Notes: generated by a model from the sequence alone, not told the origin. 64,000 nucleotides of DNA from Streptomyces flavofungini (GCF_030388665.1 NZ_CP128846.1:8590001-8654000), one strand, 5' to 3'; positions 28,650 through 37,492 are shown, counted from the stretch's first letter. Made by a program: numbers and translations.

Positions 28650-28936
28650 CGCCAGGGCGCCAACTGCCCCACGGGCACCCGTCCGTGGGGCTTCTCGCGG
28701 CCCAGGGCCAGACGGCCGTCCTCGGGCGGGCGAGCGTCGTGGACCGCATCGTGACGCAGGAGGCCCACCGTCGCCGCGGGCTCGGTGGCTTCGTGATGCG
28801 CACGCTCGCCGACGAGGCCCTGGCGCGCGGGGCGAGGGTGGGCGTCCTGGGCGCGACCGACGACGGGCGCGCGCTGTACGAGACGCTGGGCTGGCAGCTC
28901 AGCACGCCGCTGACGGAGTGCGTGTACCGGCCCTGA
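28650..28936 (+). pseudogene. GNAT acetyltransferase 3' remnant
   Basis: In a frame different from the XRE gene, the C-terminal half of a GNAT is intact: ASVVDRIVTQEAHRRRGLGGFVMRTLADEALARG with the acetyl-CoA-binding R/Q-x-x-G-x-G/A loop (RRRGLG), then VGVLGATDDGRALYETLGWQ to the stop at 28936. The N-terminal half and start codon are absent. It is the right half of the deletion junction with the truncated XRE gene. Confidence 0.75.
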
Positions 28937-28949
28937 GCGGCACGGGGCC

Positions 28950-29441
28950 TCAGGCGGGAAGGTTCGCCTCGATCGCGGAGACGACCTCCGCGGCGTCGGG
29001 CTCCGTCTGCGGGGAGAAGCGGGCGACGACCTTGCCCGAGCTGTCGATGACGAACTTCTCGAAGTTCCAGCGCACGTCCCCGGTGTAGCCCTCCGCGTCC
29101 GCCGTCGGCACCAGACGCTCGTACAGCGCGTGCCGCGCGTCGCCGTTGACGTCGACCTTCTCCGTCATGGGGAAGGTCACGCCGTACGTCGCCGAGCAGA
29201 ACTCGGCGATCTCCTCGGACGTACCGGGCTCCTGGCCCATGAACTGGTTGCAGGGCACGCCGAGGACGGTGAAGCCGCGCGCGGCGTACGTCTCGTGGAG
29301 GCGCTCGAGGCCCGCGTACTGCGGGGTCAGCCCGCACTTGGAGGCGACGTTGACGATGAGGACGGCCTTGCCCAGGTACTGGGACAGGTTCGCCGGGCCG
29401 CCCTGGAGGGTCTCGATCTCTACTGCGTCGTAAACAGACAT
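28950..29441 (-). CDS. Glutathione/thiol peroxidase (GPx family)
   Basis: A 163-residue GPx-family peroxidase: VLIVNVASKCGLTPQYAGLERLHETYAARGFTVLGVPCNQFMGQEPGTSEEIAEFC contains the peroxidatic Cys (ASKCG), the FNQF-like CNQF motif with Gln, and a candidate resolving Cys in EEIAEFC. WNFEKFVID supplies the Trp and Asn of the active site. Bacterial GPx of this kind use thioredoxin or, in actinobacteria, possibly mycothiol systems. ATG at 29441 matches the family start MSVYD. It lies 10 bases after the stop of the FetB-like gene on the same strand. Confidence 0.92.
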   Translation of the reverse strand: MSVYDAVEIETLQGGPANLSQYLGKAVLIVNVASKCGLTPQYAGLERLHETYAARGFTVLGVPCNQFMGQEPGTSEEIAEFCSATYGVTFPMTEKVDVNGDARHALYERLVPTADAEGYTGDVRWNFEKFVIDSSGKVVARFSPQTEPDAAEVVSAIEANLPA

Positions 29442-29451
29442 GAGGCGGAGC

Positions 29452-30288
29452 CTACGCGTCGGCGGCGCGGCCGGACGCGGCGGCACCGGGCGGCGCCCCG
29501 GCGGGGTCCTCGGGCTCGTCACGGTGCAGCTTCCCGTACGCGACCAGCTCGACGGTCAGGGCCACGGCCACCGCCTGCACGGCCATCAGGGCGATCAGGA
29601 CGAAGAGCTGCACGGCACCCGCCTGCACCGGCGACGCGCCGCCGAGCAGCATGCCGACGAACGCCCCGGGCAGCGTGACGAGGCCGACGGTGCGGGTCTG
29701 GTCCAGGCCCGGCAGGAGGGCGTCGGACGCGGCGGGGCGGATCACTTCGAGGCGGGCGTCGCGCTCCGGCAGGCCGATGGCGAGGCCCGCCTCGAACTCG
29801 CCCGTCCGGGTGCGCAGTTCGTCCAGACCGCGGCGGCCACCGAGGACCGTCGCCGTGAGCGCGCCGCCGATGAGGATGCCGGTCACGGGGATCATCGCGA
29901 TGCCGCGGACGGGGACGAGGCCCGCGAGGGCGAGGGCGGCGACGACCGGTACGACGGGCGCGGCGATGGGCACGGCCGCCCACCACCAGGTGCCGTTCGA
30001 CGTGATGCGCCGTCCGGCCGTGCGGGCGGCCACGGCGAACATCAGCAGCAGGAAGGCGAACAGCGCCGCCGTGTGGTGCACCACCCAGCCGATCACGAGC
30101 GACACCGCGGCGAGTTGGGCCGTCGCCCGTACCCCGGCCACGGCGATCTCCCGCGCACGCCCCCGCGAGCCGTCCGGCGAGAGCCGGGACACGGCGGTCA
30201 CCGTCGCCGCGGCGAGCAGTAGCACGACCAGCACGACGGCGAGCGTGACGTTGACGGGCAGCAGGCTCTGAGCAGCGATTTCGCGCAC
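29452..30288 (-). CDS. FetB-like ABC transporter permease (UPF0014)
   Basis: A 278-residue membrane protein of the FetB/YbbM family with about seven hydrophobic segments. Conserved blocks are RATAQLAAVSLVIGWVV, ALAGLVPVRGIAMIPVTGILIGGALTATVLGGRR, and DQTRTVGLVTLPGAFVGMLLGGASPVQAGAVQLFVLIAL. In E. coli FetAB exports iron and helps against oxidative stress. No adjacent ATPase gene is present here, so its FetA partner, if any, is elsewhere. GTG at 30288. The GPx gene follows on the same strand, consistent with an oxidative-stress theme (inference). Confidence 0.85.
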   Translation of the reverse strand: MREIAAQSLLPVNVTLAVVLVVLLLAAATVTAVSRLSPDGSRGRAREIAVAGVRATAQLAAVSLVIGWVVHHTAALFAFLLLMFAVAARTAGRRITSNGTWWWAAVPIAAPVVPVVAALALAGLVPVRGIAMIPVTGILIGGALTATVLGGRRGLDELRTRTGEFEAGLAIGLPERDARLEVIRPAASDALLPGLDQTRTVGLVTLPGAFVGMLLGGASPVQAGAVQLFVLIALMAVQAVAVALTVELVAYGKLHRDEPEDPAGAPPGAAASGRAADA

Positions 30289-30398
30289 GTCCTCACCCTA
30301 GGCGCGGGGGGCCTTAGGCTCCTCGTACCGGCGCGTTCCGGGCCCCTGGGGCCGCTGCGCCGGACGGGAGTGACGCAGGCGAGAGAAGGGCGAGAGTC

Positions 30399-31484
30399 AT
30401 GGCGCAGCAAGTGCGGGGCGTGGTCGCACGCGCGAAGGGCGAGCCGGTACGGATCGAGACGGTCGTCGTGCCGGATCCGGGGCCGGGCGAGGCCGTGGTG
30501 AAGGTCCAGGCGTGCGGGGTCTGTCACACCGACCTGCACTACCGCGAAGGCGGCATCAACGACGAGTTCCCGTTCCTGCTCGGGCACGAGGCGGCGGGCG
30601 TGGTGGAGTCGGTGGGGGAGGGCGTCACCGAGGTCGCGCCCGGCGACTACGTGATCCTCAACTGGCGTGCCGTGTGCGGCCAGTGCCGCGCCTGCAAGCG
30701 CGGCCGCCCCCAGTACTGCTTCGACACGCACAACGCGAAGCAGAAGATGACCCTCACCGACGGCACCGAGCTGGCGCCCGCCCTCGGCATCGGCGCGTTC
30801 GCGGAGAAGACGCTGGTCGCCGCCGGGCAGTGCACGAAGGTCGACCCGGCCGCCTCCCCGGCCGCGGCGGGCCTGCTCGGCTGCGGCGTGATGGCCGGGC
30901 TCGGCGCCGCCATCAACACCGGCGGGGTGGGGCGCGGCGACTCGGTGGCGGTCATCGGCTGTGGCGGCGTCGGCAACGCCGCCGTCGTCGGCGCCCGCCT
31001 CGCCGGGGCCGCGAAGATCATCGCCGTGGACATCGACGACCGGAAGCTCCAGACCGCGCGCGGCCTCGGCGCCACCGACACCGTCAACTCCCGCGACAGC
31101 GACCCCATCGAGGCCGTCCGCGAGCTGACCGGCGGCTTCGGCGCCGACGTCGTCATCGAGGCGGTCGGCCGCCCCGAGACGTACGAGCAGGCCTTCTACG
31201 CCCGCGACCTCGCGGGCACGGTCGTCCTCGTCGGCGTGCCCACGCCGGAGATGCGCATCGACCTGCCGCTGCTCGACGTCTTCGGGCGCGGCGGCGCGCT
31301 CAAGTCGAGCTGGTACGGGGACTGCCTGCCCTCGCGCGACTTCCCGATGCTCATCGACCTGTACCGCCAGGGGCGGCTCGACCTGGACGCGTTCGTCACC
31401 GAGACGATCGCGCTCGACGAGGTCGAGAAGGCCTTCGAGCGGATGCACCACGGGGACGTCCTGCGCTCGGTGGTGGTCTTCTGA
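30399..31484 (+). CDS. mscR: S-(hydroxymethyl)mycothiol dehydrogenase (class III ADH type)
   Basis: A 361-residue zinc alcohol dehydrogenase: [14 protein letters not shown] with the catalytic-zinc Cys, [28 protein letters not shown] for the structural zinc, and the coenzyme loop [22 protein letters not shown] with VDIDDRK. Overall pattern and length match MscR, which oxidises the mycothiol-formaldehyde adduct (and reduces S-nitrosomycothiol). GAGAGAAGGGCGAGAG precedes the ATG. Its TGA overlaps the ATG of the next gene (TGATG), so the metallo-hydrolase is coupled; this pair is conserved in actinobacteria for formaldehyde detoxification. Confidence 0.92.
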   Translation: MAQQVRGVVARAKGEPVRIETVVVPDPGPGEAVVKVQACGVCHTDLHYREGGINDEFPFLLGHEAAGVVESVGEGVTEVAPGDYVILNWRAVCGQCRACKRGRPQYCFDTHNAKQKMTLTDGTELAPALGIGAFAEKTLVAAGQCTKVDPAASPAAAGLLGCGVMAGLGAAINTGGVGRGDSVAVIGCGGVGNAAVVGARLAGAAKIIAVDIDDRKLQTARGLGATDTVNSRDSDPIEAVRELTGGFGADVVIEAVGRPETYEQAFYARDLAGTVVLVGVPTPEMRIDLPLLDVFGRGGALKSSWYGDCLPSRDFPMLIDLYRQGRLDLDAFVTETIALDEVEKAFERMHHGDVLRSVVVF

Positions 31485-32143
31485 TGGCCGCCTCCGAAGG
31501 CTCCGCGGCGCCGGGCGGCGCGCGCGTCGACCACCTCGTCACCTCCGGCACGTTCTCCCTCGACGGCGGCACCTGGGACGTCGACAACAACGTCTGGATC
31601 GTGGGCGACGACCACGAGGCCGTCGTCATCGACGCCGCCCACGACGCGGAGGCCATCGCGGCCGCCGTGGGCGAGCGGCGCCTGGTCGCGATCGTGTGCA
31701 CGCACGCCCACGACGACCACGTCGACGCGGCGCCCGCGCTCGCCGACCGCACCGGCGCGCCGGTCCTGCTGCACCCGGCCGACCTGGAGCTGTGGAAGCT
31801 CACCCACCCCGACCGGGCGCCGGACGGCGAACTGGCCGACGGGCAGGAGCTGACGGTGGCCGGGACGGTCCTTCGGGTCCTGCACACCCCGGGCCACTGC
31901 CGGGGCGCGGTGAGCCTGTACGCCCCCGCGCTCGGCACGGTCTTCACCGGGGACACGCTCTTCGCGGGCGGCCCCGGCGCGACGGGCCGGTCCTTCAGCG
32001 ACTTCCCGACGATCGTGGAATCCATCCGCGAACGGCTTCTGACGCTGCCTCCGGAGACAGTGGTGCGCACCGGGCACGGCGACAGTACGACGGTCGGGGC
32101 GGAGGCGCCCCACTTGGAGGAGTGGATCGCGCGCGGCCACTGA
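31484..32143 (+). CDS. MBL-fold metallohydrolase paired with MscR
   Basis: A 219-residue metallo-beta-lactamase-fold hydrolase with CTHAHDDHVDAAP (HxHxDH metal motif), HTPGHCRGAVSLY, VFTGDTLFAGG and RTGHGDSTT, that is the complete set of zinc ligands. By its fixed place after mscR it probably hydrolyses S-formylmycothiol to formate and mycothiol, completing formaldehyde oxidation (inference from context). It starts within the mscR stop codon. Two hairpins follow its stop. Confidence 0.92.
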   Translation: MAASEGSAAPGGARVDHLVTSGTFSLDGGTWDVDNNVWIVGDDHEAVVIDAAHDAEAIAAAVGERRLVAIVCTHAHDDHVDAAPALADRTGAPVLLHPADLELWKLTHPDRAPDGELADGQELTVAGTVLRVLHTPGHCRGAVSLYAPALGTVFTGDTLFAGGPGATGRSFSDFPTIVESIRERLLTLPPETVVRTGHGDSTTVGAEAPHLEEWIARGH

Positions 32144-32160
32144 CCCGCCACGGGCCTCCG

Positions 32161-32235
32161 GCGGGCCGGACCGTCCGGTTCCGGCCCGCCCACCACGGCG
32201 CACGGGCCACCCCTGAGCAGGGCTCGGGGGTGGCC
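32161..32235 (+). terminator. Two consecutive hairpins after the mscR operon
   Basis: First hairpin: GCGGGCCGGA pairs with TCCGGCCCGC (32161-32189, 10 bp). Second: GGCCACCCC pairs with GGGGTGGCC (32205-32235), with a GAGC/GCTC inner stem. They lie 17 bases after the metallohydrolase stop and before the iron box of the next gene. Confidence 0.7.
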
Positions 32236-32338
32236 TTCGTCGTACGCGCAGCGCATCCGCGTCGCACGCGCCTCGCATCCGGACGCGTCGACGACACCCC
32301 CGTACGCCTGCTGGCAGCGCGACACGATCTCCGATAAG

Positions 32339-32357
32339 TTAGGCAAGGCTTACCTAA
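32339..32357 (+). promoter_or_regulatory. Iron box (DmdR1/IdeR operator) before the DUF2470 gene
   Basis: TTAGGCAAGGCTTACCTAA matches 16 of 19 positions of the iron-box consensus and is itself nearly palindromic. It ends 12 bases before the ATG at 32370, so bound repressor would block initiation. Confidence 0.88.
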
Positions 32358-32369
32358 TGGAGGTTGAGG

Positions 32370-33086
32370 ATGGGTGTCCGACACGTCAGCACGACCATGC
32401 CCAACGCGGCGGCGCGCGCCCGCTCCGTGCTCGCCACCGCCTGGTCCTGCGCGGTGACCACGGAGATCGGCAGAGACGACCTGGTCGGCGCCCACACCGT
32501 CAGCGAGCGGGGCACGGTGCTGCTGCATCCGCCGCAGGACAGCGCCCTAGCCGCCGCCCTGATCTGCGCCCCGCGCGGCGAGCCGTCCACGCTCGTGGAG
32601 TTCGCGGACGTCTCGCCGGTGCCGGTCAGGGACCGGGTGCGCTCCCGGCTCTGGCTCTCGGGAACCCTCACGGCGACCCGCGACCACCTCGTCTTCGAGC
32701 CCGCCTGCGCGGTGCTGCACGACGCGAACGGCCGCACCGGCGTCGACCTCGAGGAGTACGCGCTCGCCGAAGCCGACCCGCTCGCGCACGCCGAGGCCCG
32801 GCTCCTCACGCACCTGGCCGACTCCCACCCCGAGGCCGTCGAACAGCTCACCCGGCTCGTCGCCGCCGACAGCCTCGCCGGAGTCGTCGACGTCAAACCC
32901 CTCGCCATCGACCGCCACGGCCTGACCCTGCGTCTGGAACGCGTCAGCAGTCAGGCCGACGTACGGCTGCCGTTCCACGAGCCGGTCGACGACCTCGGCC
33001 AGGTCACCGAGCGCATGCACGCCCTGCTCACCAAGGCCCGGCTGCTCCGTCGGCCCGTGCTGCGCCCGGCGCCGCCCGAGTCCTGA
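32370..33086 (+). CDS. DUF2470 / HugZ-like protein under iron control
   Basis: A 238-residue soluble protein. A split-barrel-like N-terminal part (about 20-140: STLVEFADVSPVPVRDRVRSRLWLSG) is followed by a DUF2470 domain (about 150-230: EARLLTHLADSHPEAVEQLTRLV, VDVKPLAIDRHGLTLRLE, VRLPFHEPVDDLGQVTERMHALLTKAR). In heme-utilisation HugZ proteins this arrangement binds and opens heme. With the iron box directly upstream, a role in heme iron recovery is likely (inference). ATG at 32370 has GGAGG six bases upstream; an in-frame TTG at 32364 is weaker. Confidence 0.85.
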   Translation: MGVRHVSTTMPNAAARARSVLATAWSCAVTTEIGRDDLVGAHTVSERGTVLLHPPQDSALAAALICAPRGEPSTLVEFADVSPVPVRDRVRSRLWLSGTLTATRDHLVFEPACAVLHDANGRTGVDLEEYALAEADPLAHAEARLLTHLADSHPEAVEQLTRLVAADSLAGVVDVKPLAIDRHGLTLRLERVSSQADVRLPFHEPVDDLGQVTERMHALLTKARLLRRPVLRPAPPES

Positions 33087-33175
33087 GGCCGCCTCGGGCC
33101 GGCGGGCGTGCGCGCTCGTACACGTGAGCGGCCCCCGGTGTCGGGCGCGCGCGACGTGTGGGGATGATGGGCCAC

Positions 33176-33772
33176 ATGAGTCCCGCCACCGCAGCATTCG
33201 AACCCGTCGAGCCTGTCGAGCCCGTTCAGGCCTTGATCATCATCGATACCCAGTCGGGCTTCGTCACCGGTGACGAAGCCGTGCCCGGCGCGCGCCACCT
33301 GCTGTCGCGCGTCGAGCAGCTCCTCGCCAAGGCGCGGGCCGCCGGCGCGCTCGTCATCCAGTTGCAGAACGACGGGCCGGACGGCACCCTCGACGAACCG
33401 AACACACCCACCTGGGAGTTGCACTTCCCGGTGGACACCGAACGCGGTGAACTGCTCTTCCGCAAGACCGTCGACGACGGCTTCGAGGAGACCGAACTGG
33501 AGGACGTGCTGCGTGAAGAGGGCGTCACCGCCCTCACCGTCTGCGGTGTCATGTCGGAGATGTGCCTGAGCGCCACCGCGCGCACCGCCCTGGACCTGGA
33601 GTTCCGCGTCGTCATCGCCCATGACGCGCACGGGACGTACGACATTCCGGCGGCGCCCGGCATCAGCGACGCCATCCCGGCGGCGACGGTGTCGCGGGTC
33701 GCGGAGTGGGCGCTCGGTGACGAGGTCGAGATCGTGCCGAGCGTGGACGACGTGAGCTTCGTCGCGCCGTAG
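33176..33772 (+). CDS. Isochorismatase-like cysteine hydrolase
   Basis: A 198-residue hydrolase with the family triad: Asp in LIIIDTQSGF, Lys in LLFRKTVDDGF, and the nucleophile Cys in VCGVMSEMCLSATARTALDLEF. The cis-peptide segment VCGVMSE precedes it. Members hydrolyse isochorismate, nicotinamide or N-carbamoyl amides. The exact substrate is not clear. ATG at 33176 is taken rather than 33158 because homology begins after MSPATAAFEP. It stands alone and ends before a strong hairpin. Confidence 0.88.
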   Translation: MSPATAAFEPVEPVEPVQALIIIDTQSGFVTGDEAVPGARHLLSRVEQLLAKARAAGALVIQLQNDGPDGTLDEPNTPTWELHFPVDTERGELLFRKTVDDGFEETELEDVLREEGVTALTVCGVMSEMCLSATARTALDLEFRVVIAHDAHGTYDIPAAPGISDAIPAATVSRVAEWALGDEVEIVPSVDDVSFVAP

Positions 33773-33846
33773 CCGAGGGGCGCGTGGCCCGAGGCCGCGT
33801 GCCGTGCTCGTGTGACCGGCGGCCGCGAGGCCGCCGGATCGCCTCA

Positions 33847-33891
33847 CCCGTGGTCCGGCGCCGGGCTCCGGCCCGGGCGCCGGACCACGGG
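33847..33891. terminator. 16-bp perfect hairpin between convergent genes
   Basis: CCCGTGGTCCGGCGCC and its exact complement flank a 13-base loop, between the isochorismatase-like gene (+) and the ketopantoate-reductase-like gene (-). It can stop transcription from both sides. Confidence 0.85.
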
Positions 33892-33920
33892 AGTGCTCGG
33901 CCGCGAGGGGGCGGCGGCTG

Positions 33921-34898
33921 TCAGCTCTCCCCGCGCCCGCCCCGCTCCTCTGTCCGGGTCGCGAGCACGCTCGCCACCTCGTACAAGTAGCCGTTGACGG
34001 GGGTCGGCGTCCCCGTGCGTCCGCCCAGGCGCACCACCGAGCCGTTCCACGCGTCCAGTTCGGACGGGCGGCCGGAGCGGATGTCGCGGTGGAGCGACGA
34101 CGTGCCCTCGGCGGGCTGCTGGTCGACGAAGTCCAGGGTGCGCGTCACGATGTCGTCAGGGAGGCGGACGTCCAGGGCCCGTGCGACCCGCTCGATCTCC
34201 GTCATCCCCTCGACCAGGAGGCGCCGGGTGCCCGGGCGTGAGCGCAGCACGCCGAACGGGGCGTCCGTCACGGTGCCGAGGCCGCCGCAGGGCGCCACGA
34301 AAAGGAACTTGGCCCACAGTTCGGCCCAGATGTCGTCGGGCACGGTGACGTGCACACCGGCTCCGGCGAGCGCCGCGCGCAGCCGTTCGACGCGCGGCGT
34401 GGCGCGGTTGTCCCACTCCGCGAAGGCCAGGGCGCCGGGGCCGCCGATGTGCCGCACCCGTCCTGGTCCGTCCAGCTGGGCCAGGATCTTCGCGGTGCCG
34501 GGCAGCACCGCGTCGCGGCCGACCTCCTCGGCCACCTGCTCCGGCGCCTCGACGCCGTTCTGCAGGGTCACCACCGCCGTGTCCGGGCCGACCAGAGGCT
34601 TCAACGCGGTGATGGCGGGCGGCAGTTGCCAGGTCTTGACGCACAGCAGGACGACGTCGACCTCGCCCAAGTCACGCGTGTCGTCGCTCGCGCGCGCCGG
34701 TGCGACGGTGAAGCCGCCCGCCGGGCTGTCCACGGTCAGGCCCTCGCGGCGCAGCGCCTCCAGATGGGCGCCGCGCGCGACGAACCGGACGTCGTGCCCG
34801 GCCTGGGCCAGCCGCCCGCCGAAGTAGCCGCCCACGCCGCCGGTGCCGACCACCGCGACCTTCAGCGCCCCGCCCGCGTCCCGCACCGTCTCCGCCAT
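33921..34898 (-). CDS. 2-dehydropantoate 2-reductase family protein (PanE/ApbA)
   Basis: A 325-residue NADPH-dependent reductase: KVAVVGTGGVGGYFGGRLAQAGHDVRFVARG is the Rossmann motif, VDVVLLCVKTWQL and LQNGVEAPEQVAE the PanE blocks, WAELWAKFLFVAPCGGLGTVT carries the catalytic Lys, and GTSSLHRDIRSGRPSELDAWNGSVV the C-terminal site. PanE reduces ketopantoate in pantothenate synthesis; Streptomyces has several paralogues. ATG at 34898 has GGGGAGG upstream. It is divergent from the CGNR regulator. Confidence 0.9.
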   Translation of the reverse strand: MAETVRDAGGALKVAVVGTGGVGGYFGGRLAQAGHDVRFVARGAHLEALRREGLTVDSPAGGFTVAPARASDDTRDLGEVDVVLLCVKTWQLPPAITALKPLVGPDTAVVTLQNGVEAPEQVAEEVGRDAVLPGTAKILAQLDGPGRVRHIGGPGALAFAEWDNRATPRVERLRAALAGAGVHVTVPDDIWAELWAKFLFVAPCGGLGTVTDAPFGVLRSRPGTRRLLVEGMTEIERVARALDVRLPDDIVTRTLDFVDQQPAEGTSSLHRDIRSGRPSELDAWNGSVVRLGGRTGTPTPVNGYLYEVASVLATRTEERGGRGES

Positions 34899-35024
34899 GA
34901 AGAACCTCCCCGTGTGCCGAGGCCGGGCCACCGTGCGGCACCCGGCAGAGCCGCACGCTCGGCGACCCGGCCGCCCACTCTAGCGAGTTACCTGCTCGTG
35001 GGGTAACGCTGCTAGCGTGCGGTC

Positions 35025-35699
35025 ATGACCCAGGCGCGCGCCGCCCTCTCGGCGGCAGACAGCGAACCGCCCGCCACCGAGCGGGAGTTCCACTGGCGCG
35101 GCGGCCGGACGTCGCTGGACCTCACCGCGACGGTGGACAGTCGTGGGCAGGGAGCAGTCGAGTGGCTGCGGGATCCGGCGGACCTGTCCCGCTGGTTCCG
35201 CGAGGCAGGCTTGACGGAGCATCACATCCCGGTGTCCCGGGTCGAGTTGGCGCAGGCACGCGCGCTGCGTGAGGCCGTACGCCGGATCGCGGCGGCGGCA
35301 CGGGAGGCCACCGCACCCGAGGCGAGGGACCTGGACCTGCTCAACCAGTGGACGGCACGACCGCTCCCCGGCACGGGCCTCACCCTCGACGAGGGCGGCG
35401 CCCCCCGGCCGCTGCCGCCCGCACTGGACGCCCGCGGGCTGCTCGGCCTGCTGGCCCGCGACGCGGCCGACCTGCTCGGCGGCCCGCTGGCCGGGCGGAT
35501 CCGCGAGTGTGCCGCGCCCGCCTGCACCCTGCTGTTCGTCGACGAGAGCCGGGCGGGGGTGCGGCGCTGGTGCTCGATGGACGCCTGCGGGGCACGGGCG
35601 AAGATGGCGGAGTACCGGGCCCGCAAACGCGGGGGGACGACGACGGGCTCACGCGGTGGCGCGACGACACGCTCGCGCGGCGGCAGCCGGCCCGACTGA
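35025..35699 (+). CDS. CGNR zinc-finger/ABATE-domain regulator
   Basis: A 224-residue protein. The N-terminal ABATE-type domain (about 20-150) includes SLDLTATVDSRG, ALREAVRRIAAAAR and DLLNQWTARP. The C-terminal zinc finger, ECAAPACTLLFVDESRAGVRRWCSMDACGARAKMAEYRARK, has CxxxxC and CxxxxC pairs with CGAR in place of CGNR. These are stress-related transcription regulators. The last 20 residues are a Gly/Ser/Thr/Arg repeat (SRGGATTRSRGG). It diverges from the PanE-like gene and may act on it. Confidence 0.85.
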   Translation: MTQARAALSAADSEPPATEREFHWRGGRTSLDLTATVDSRGQGAVEWLRDPADLSRWFREAGLTEHHIPVSRVELAQARALREAVRRIAAAAREATAPEARDLDLLNQWTARPLPGTGLTLDEGGAPRPLPPALDARGLLGLLARDAADLLGGPLAGRIRECAAPACTLLFVDESRAGVRRWCSMDACGARAKMAEYRARKRGGTTTGSRGGATTRSRGGSRPD

Positions 35700-35867
35700 C
35701 GGGAGAGCCGCGCTGACGGTGCGGCCGGCCTGCTCGGAACGAGGGCGCTGAGCGGCGCGGCCGGCCGGGGCGGGACAGGGCGTCGGCGGAGCGGGCTGGC
35801 GCGGAAGGCGCTGGGCGGGGACGTCGGCGGAGCGGGCGGTACGGGGCGGAAGGCGTCAGGGCAGGAC

Positions 35868-35940
35868 GGAGGCGTCAGAGAGGGAAGGGACGTCAGAGAG
35901 GGAGAGGGCCTCAGAGAGGGGCGGAGGTGTCAGAGAGGGG
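35868..35940. repeat. Imperfect ~18-bp tandem repeat (GTCAGAGAGGG core), four copies
   Basis: The core (C/G)(C/T)(G)TCAGAGAGGG recurs four times at about 18-base spacing, ending inside the stop codon region of the frameshifted VOC gene. GC-rich spacer with a repeated GTCGGCGGAGCGGG lies just to its left (35783-35836). Function is unknown. Confidence 0.75.
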
Positions 35941-36270
35941 CCCCGCCGAACCCGATCTCGTTCCCGTCGGGATCGCGGTACGGCGCCTTGCGCACCCCGT
36001 TGCCGTACGTATCCCGGCGCACGGGCTCGATTCCCCGCGCGGCCGTCCCCGCCGCCCGGTCGTCGAAGTCGTCGACGAAGACCGTGTGCGGGGCGTGTCC
36101 CGCGCGCTCCGGCCGCACCTCGACGGCGATCGACTGGTGCTCCGCGAGCTCCCGCACCACCTCGGCGTCGCTCGCGACCCACTCGGCGGGCCGCCGAGCA
36201 GCCGCTCGTACCAGGCGAGCGCCGCCGCGAAGTCGCCGACAGGGATTCCTGCGAAGAGGTCGAGGGGCAT
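35930..36270 (-). pseudogene. Glyoxalase/VOC-family gene with one frameshift
   Basis: From ATG 36270 one frame gives PLDLFAGIPVGDFAAALAWYERLLGGPP. Near 36180-36190 homology moves to another frame: EWVASDAEVVRELAEHQSIAVEV, VFVDDFDDRAA and GVRKAPYRDPDGNEIGFGGAPL up to the stop at 35930. Adding one base within the GGCCCGCC run restores a full 115-residue VOC protein. This is either a recent mutation or a sequencing indel in a GC homopolymer-like run. Confidence 0.8.
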
Positions 36271-36340
36271 GCGGCCATGCCAGGAGCCCCGGGGCACGCC
36301 GAGGCGCGCCCCACCCGGACCGGGGGCGCGCCGCCCCGCC

Positions 36341-37492
36341 TCACAACGGCAACGCGCACACCGCCATCGGCGACCCGAACGGCTTACCCACCAGGGCGAG
36401 TTCACCGGTGCGCCCGTCCACCCGGAAGACGCTCACCGAGTCCGACCGCTGGTTCGCGGCGAACAGCAGCCGTCCCGACGGCGCGAGGGCGATGTGCCGG
36501 GGGAAGTCCCCGCCCACGGGCACCGTGTCGAGCAGCCGCAGGCGTGCCCCGTCCTGCTCGACGGCGTACCGGGTGAGGCTGTTGTCACCGCGGTTGGCGA
36601 GGAAGGCGAAGCCGCCGTCGGCGGTCACGACGGGCTGCGCCGGGTAGCTCGTGACGCCCGGCCTCGTTCCCGTGGGCTGCGGCTCGCCCGGCGAGAGCCG
36701 CCCGGTCGCGGAGTCGTAGCCGCACACCACCACGGTGTTGTCGAGTTCGCAGGCCACGTACGCGAACCGCCCCGACGGATGGAAGGCGAGGTGCCGCGGC
36801 CCCGCGCCCGGCCGCACCGTCGCGTACGAGACGCGGCTCAGCTTCCCGGCCTTCGTGCCGAGACGGTAGGTGTACACCGTGTCGGTGCCCAGATCGACGG
36901 CGAGGACGTACCGGCCGTCCGGGGCGGTGACGATCTGGTGCGCGTGCGGGCCCTGCTGTCCCGGCCCCGGAGGCGGTGTGGAGTGCGTGAGGAGATCGGT
37001 GCGCTCGCCGAGCGCGCCGGACGCCTCCACGGGGTGCACGGCCACGCTGCCGGACGTGTAGTTGGCGCTGAGCAGCCAGCGGCCACTGGGGTGCACGGAG
37101 ACGTGGCAGGGTCCCGCGCCACCGGTGCCGCGCGTGCCGAGGACGCGGTGGTCGCCGCCGGGAGAGAGGGCGATCGCGGTCACCCCGCCCTGCGCGCGCT
37201 CGTTGACGGCGTACAGCGTCCGCCCCGACGGATGGGCCGCCAGATACGACGGGTCCGGTACGCCGCCGAGTGTGCCGACGCCGGTGACCACGCCGGAATC
37301 CTCGTCGTACGTGGCGAGCCCGATGCCCTTGCCGCCGCCCGACTGCGCGGTGTACGTGCCGAGGAACAGGGGCCGTTGCCCGCGCCGGCCGGGCGCGGCC
37401 GAGGCCACGCCGGTCGTCACCGCCGCGGCCGCTGCCAGGCCCGTACCGAGGAACCGCCTTCTGTTCACGACTCCACGCGTGACTCCACTCAT
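36341..37492 (-). CDS. Secreted lactonase family beta-propeller protein (6-phosphogluconolactonase-like)
   Basis: A 383-residue protein with a Tat signal, NRRRFLGTGLAAAAAVTTGVASAAP, then a seven-bladed propeller of the cycloisomerase-2/YbhE family: FLGTYTAQSGGGKGIGLATYD, DPSYLAAHPSGRTLYAVNE, GGAGPCHVSVHPSGRWLLSANYTSGSV, PHAHQIVTAPDGRYVLAVDLGTD, GPRHLAFHPSGRFAYVACELDNTV and FPRHIALAPSGRLLFAANQRS. ATG at 37492 has GAGAGGTG upstream; 37507 and 37579 are open alternatives. Export suggests it acts on extracellular or cell-wall sugar lactones; substrate unknown. Confidence 0.88.
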   Translation of the reverse strand: MSGVTRGVVNRRRFLGTGLAAAAAVTTGVASAAPGRRGQRPLFLGTYTAQSGGGKGIGLATYDEDSGVVTGVGTLGGVPDPSYLAAHPSGRTLYAVNERAQGGVTAIALSPGGDHRVLGTRGTGGAGPCHVSVHPSGRWLLSANYTSGSVAVHPVEASGALGERTDLLTHSTPPPGPGQQGPHAHQIVTAPDGRYVLAVDLGTDTVYTYRLGTKAGKLSRVSYATVRPGAGPRHLAFHPSGRFAYVACELDNTVVVCGYDSATGRLSPGEPQPTGTRPGVTSYPAQPVVTADGGFAFLANRGDNSLTRYAVEQDGARLRLLDTVPVGGDFPRHIALAPSGRLLFAANQRSDSVSVFRVDGRTGELALVGKPFGSPMAVCALPL

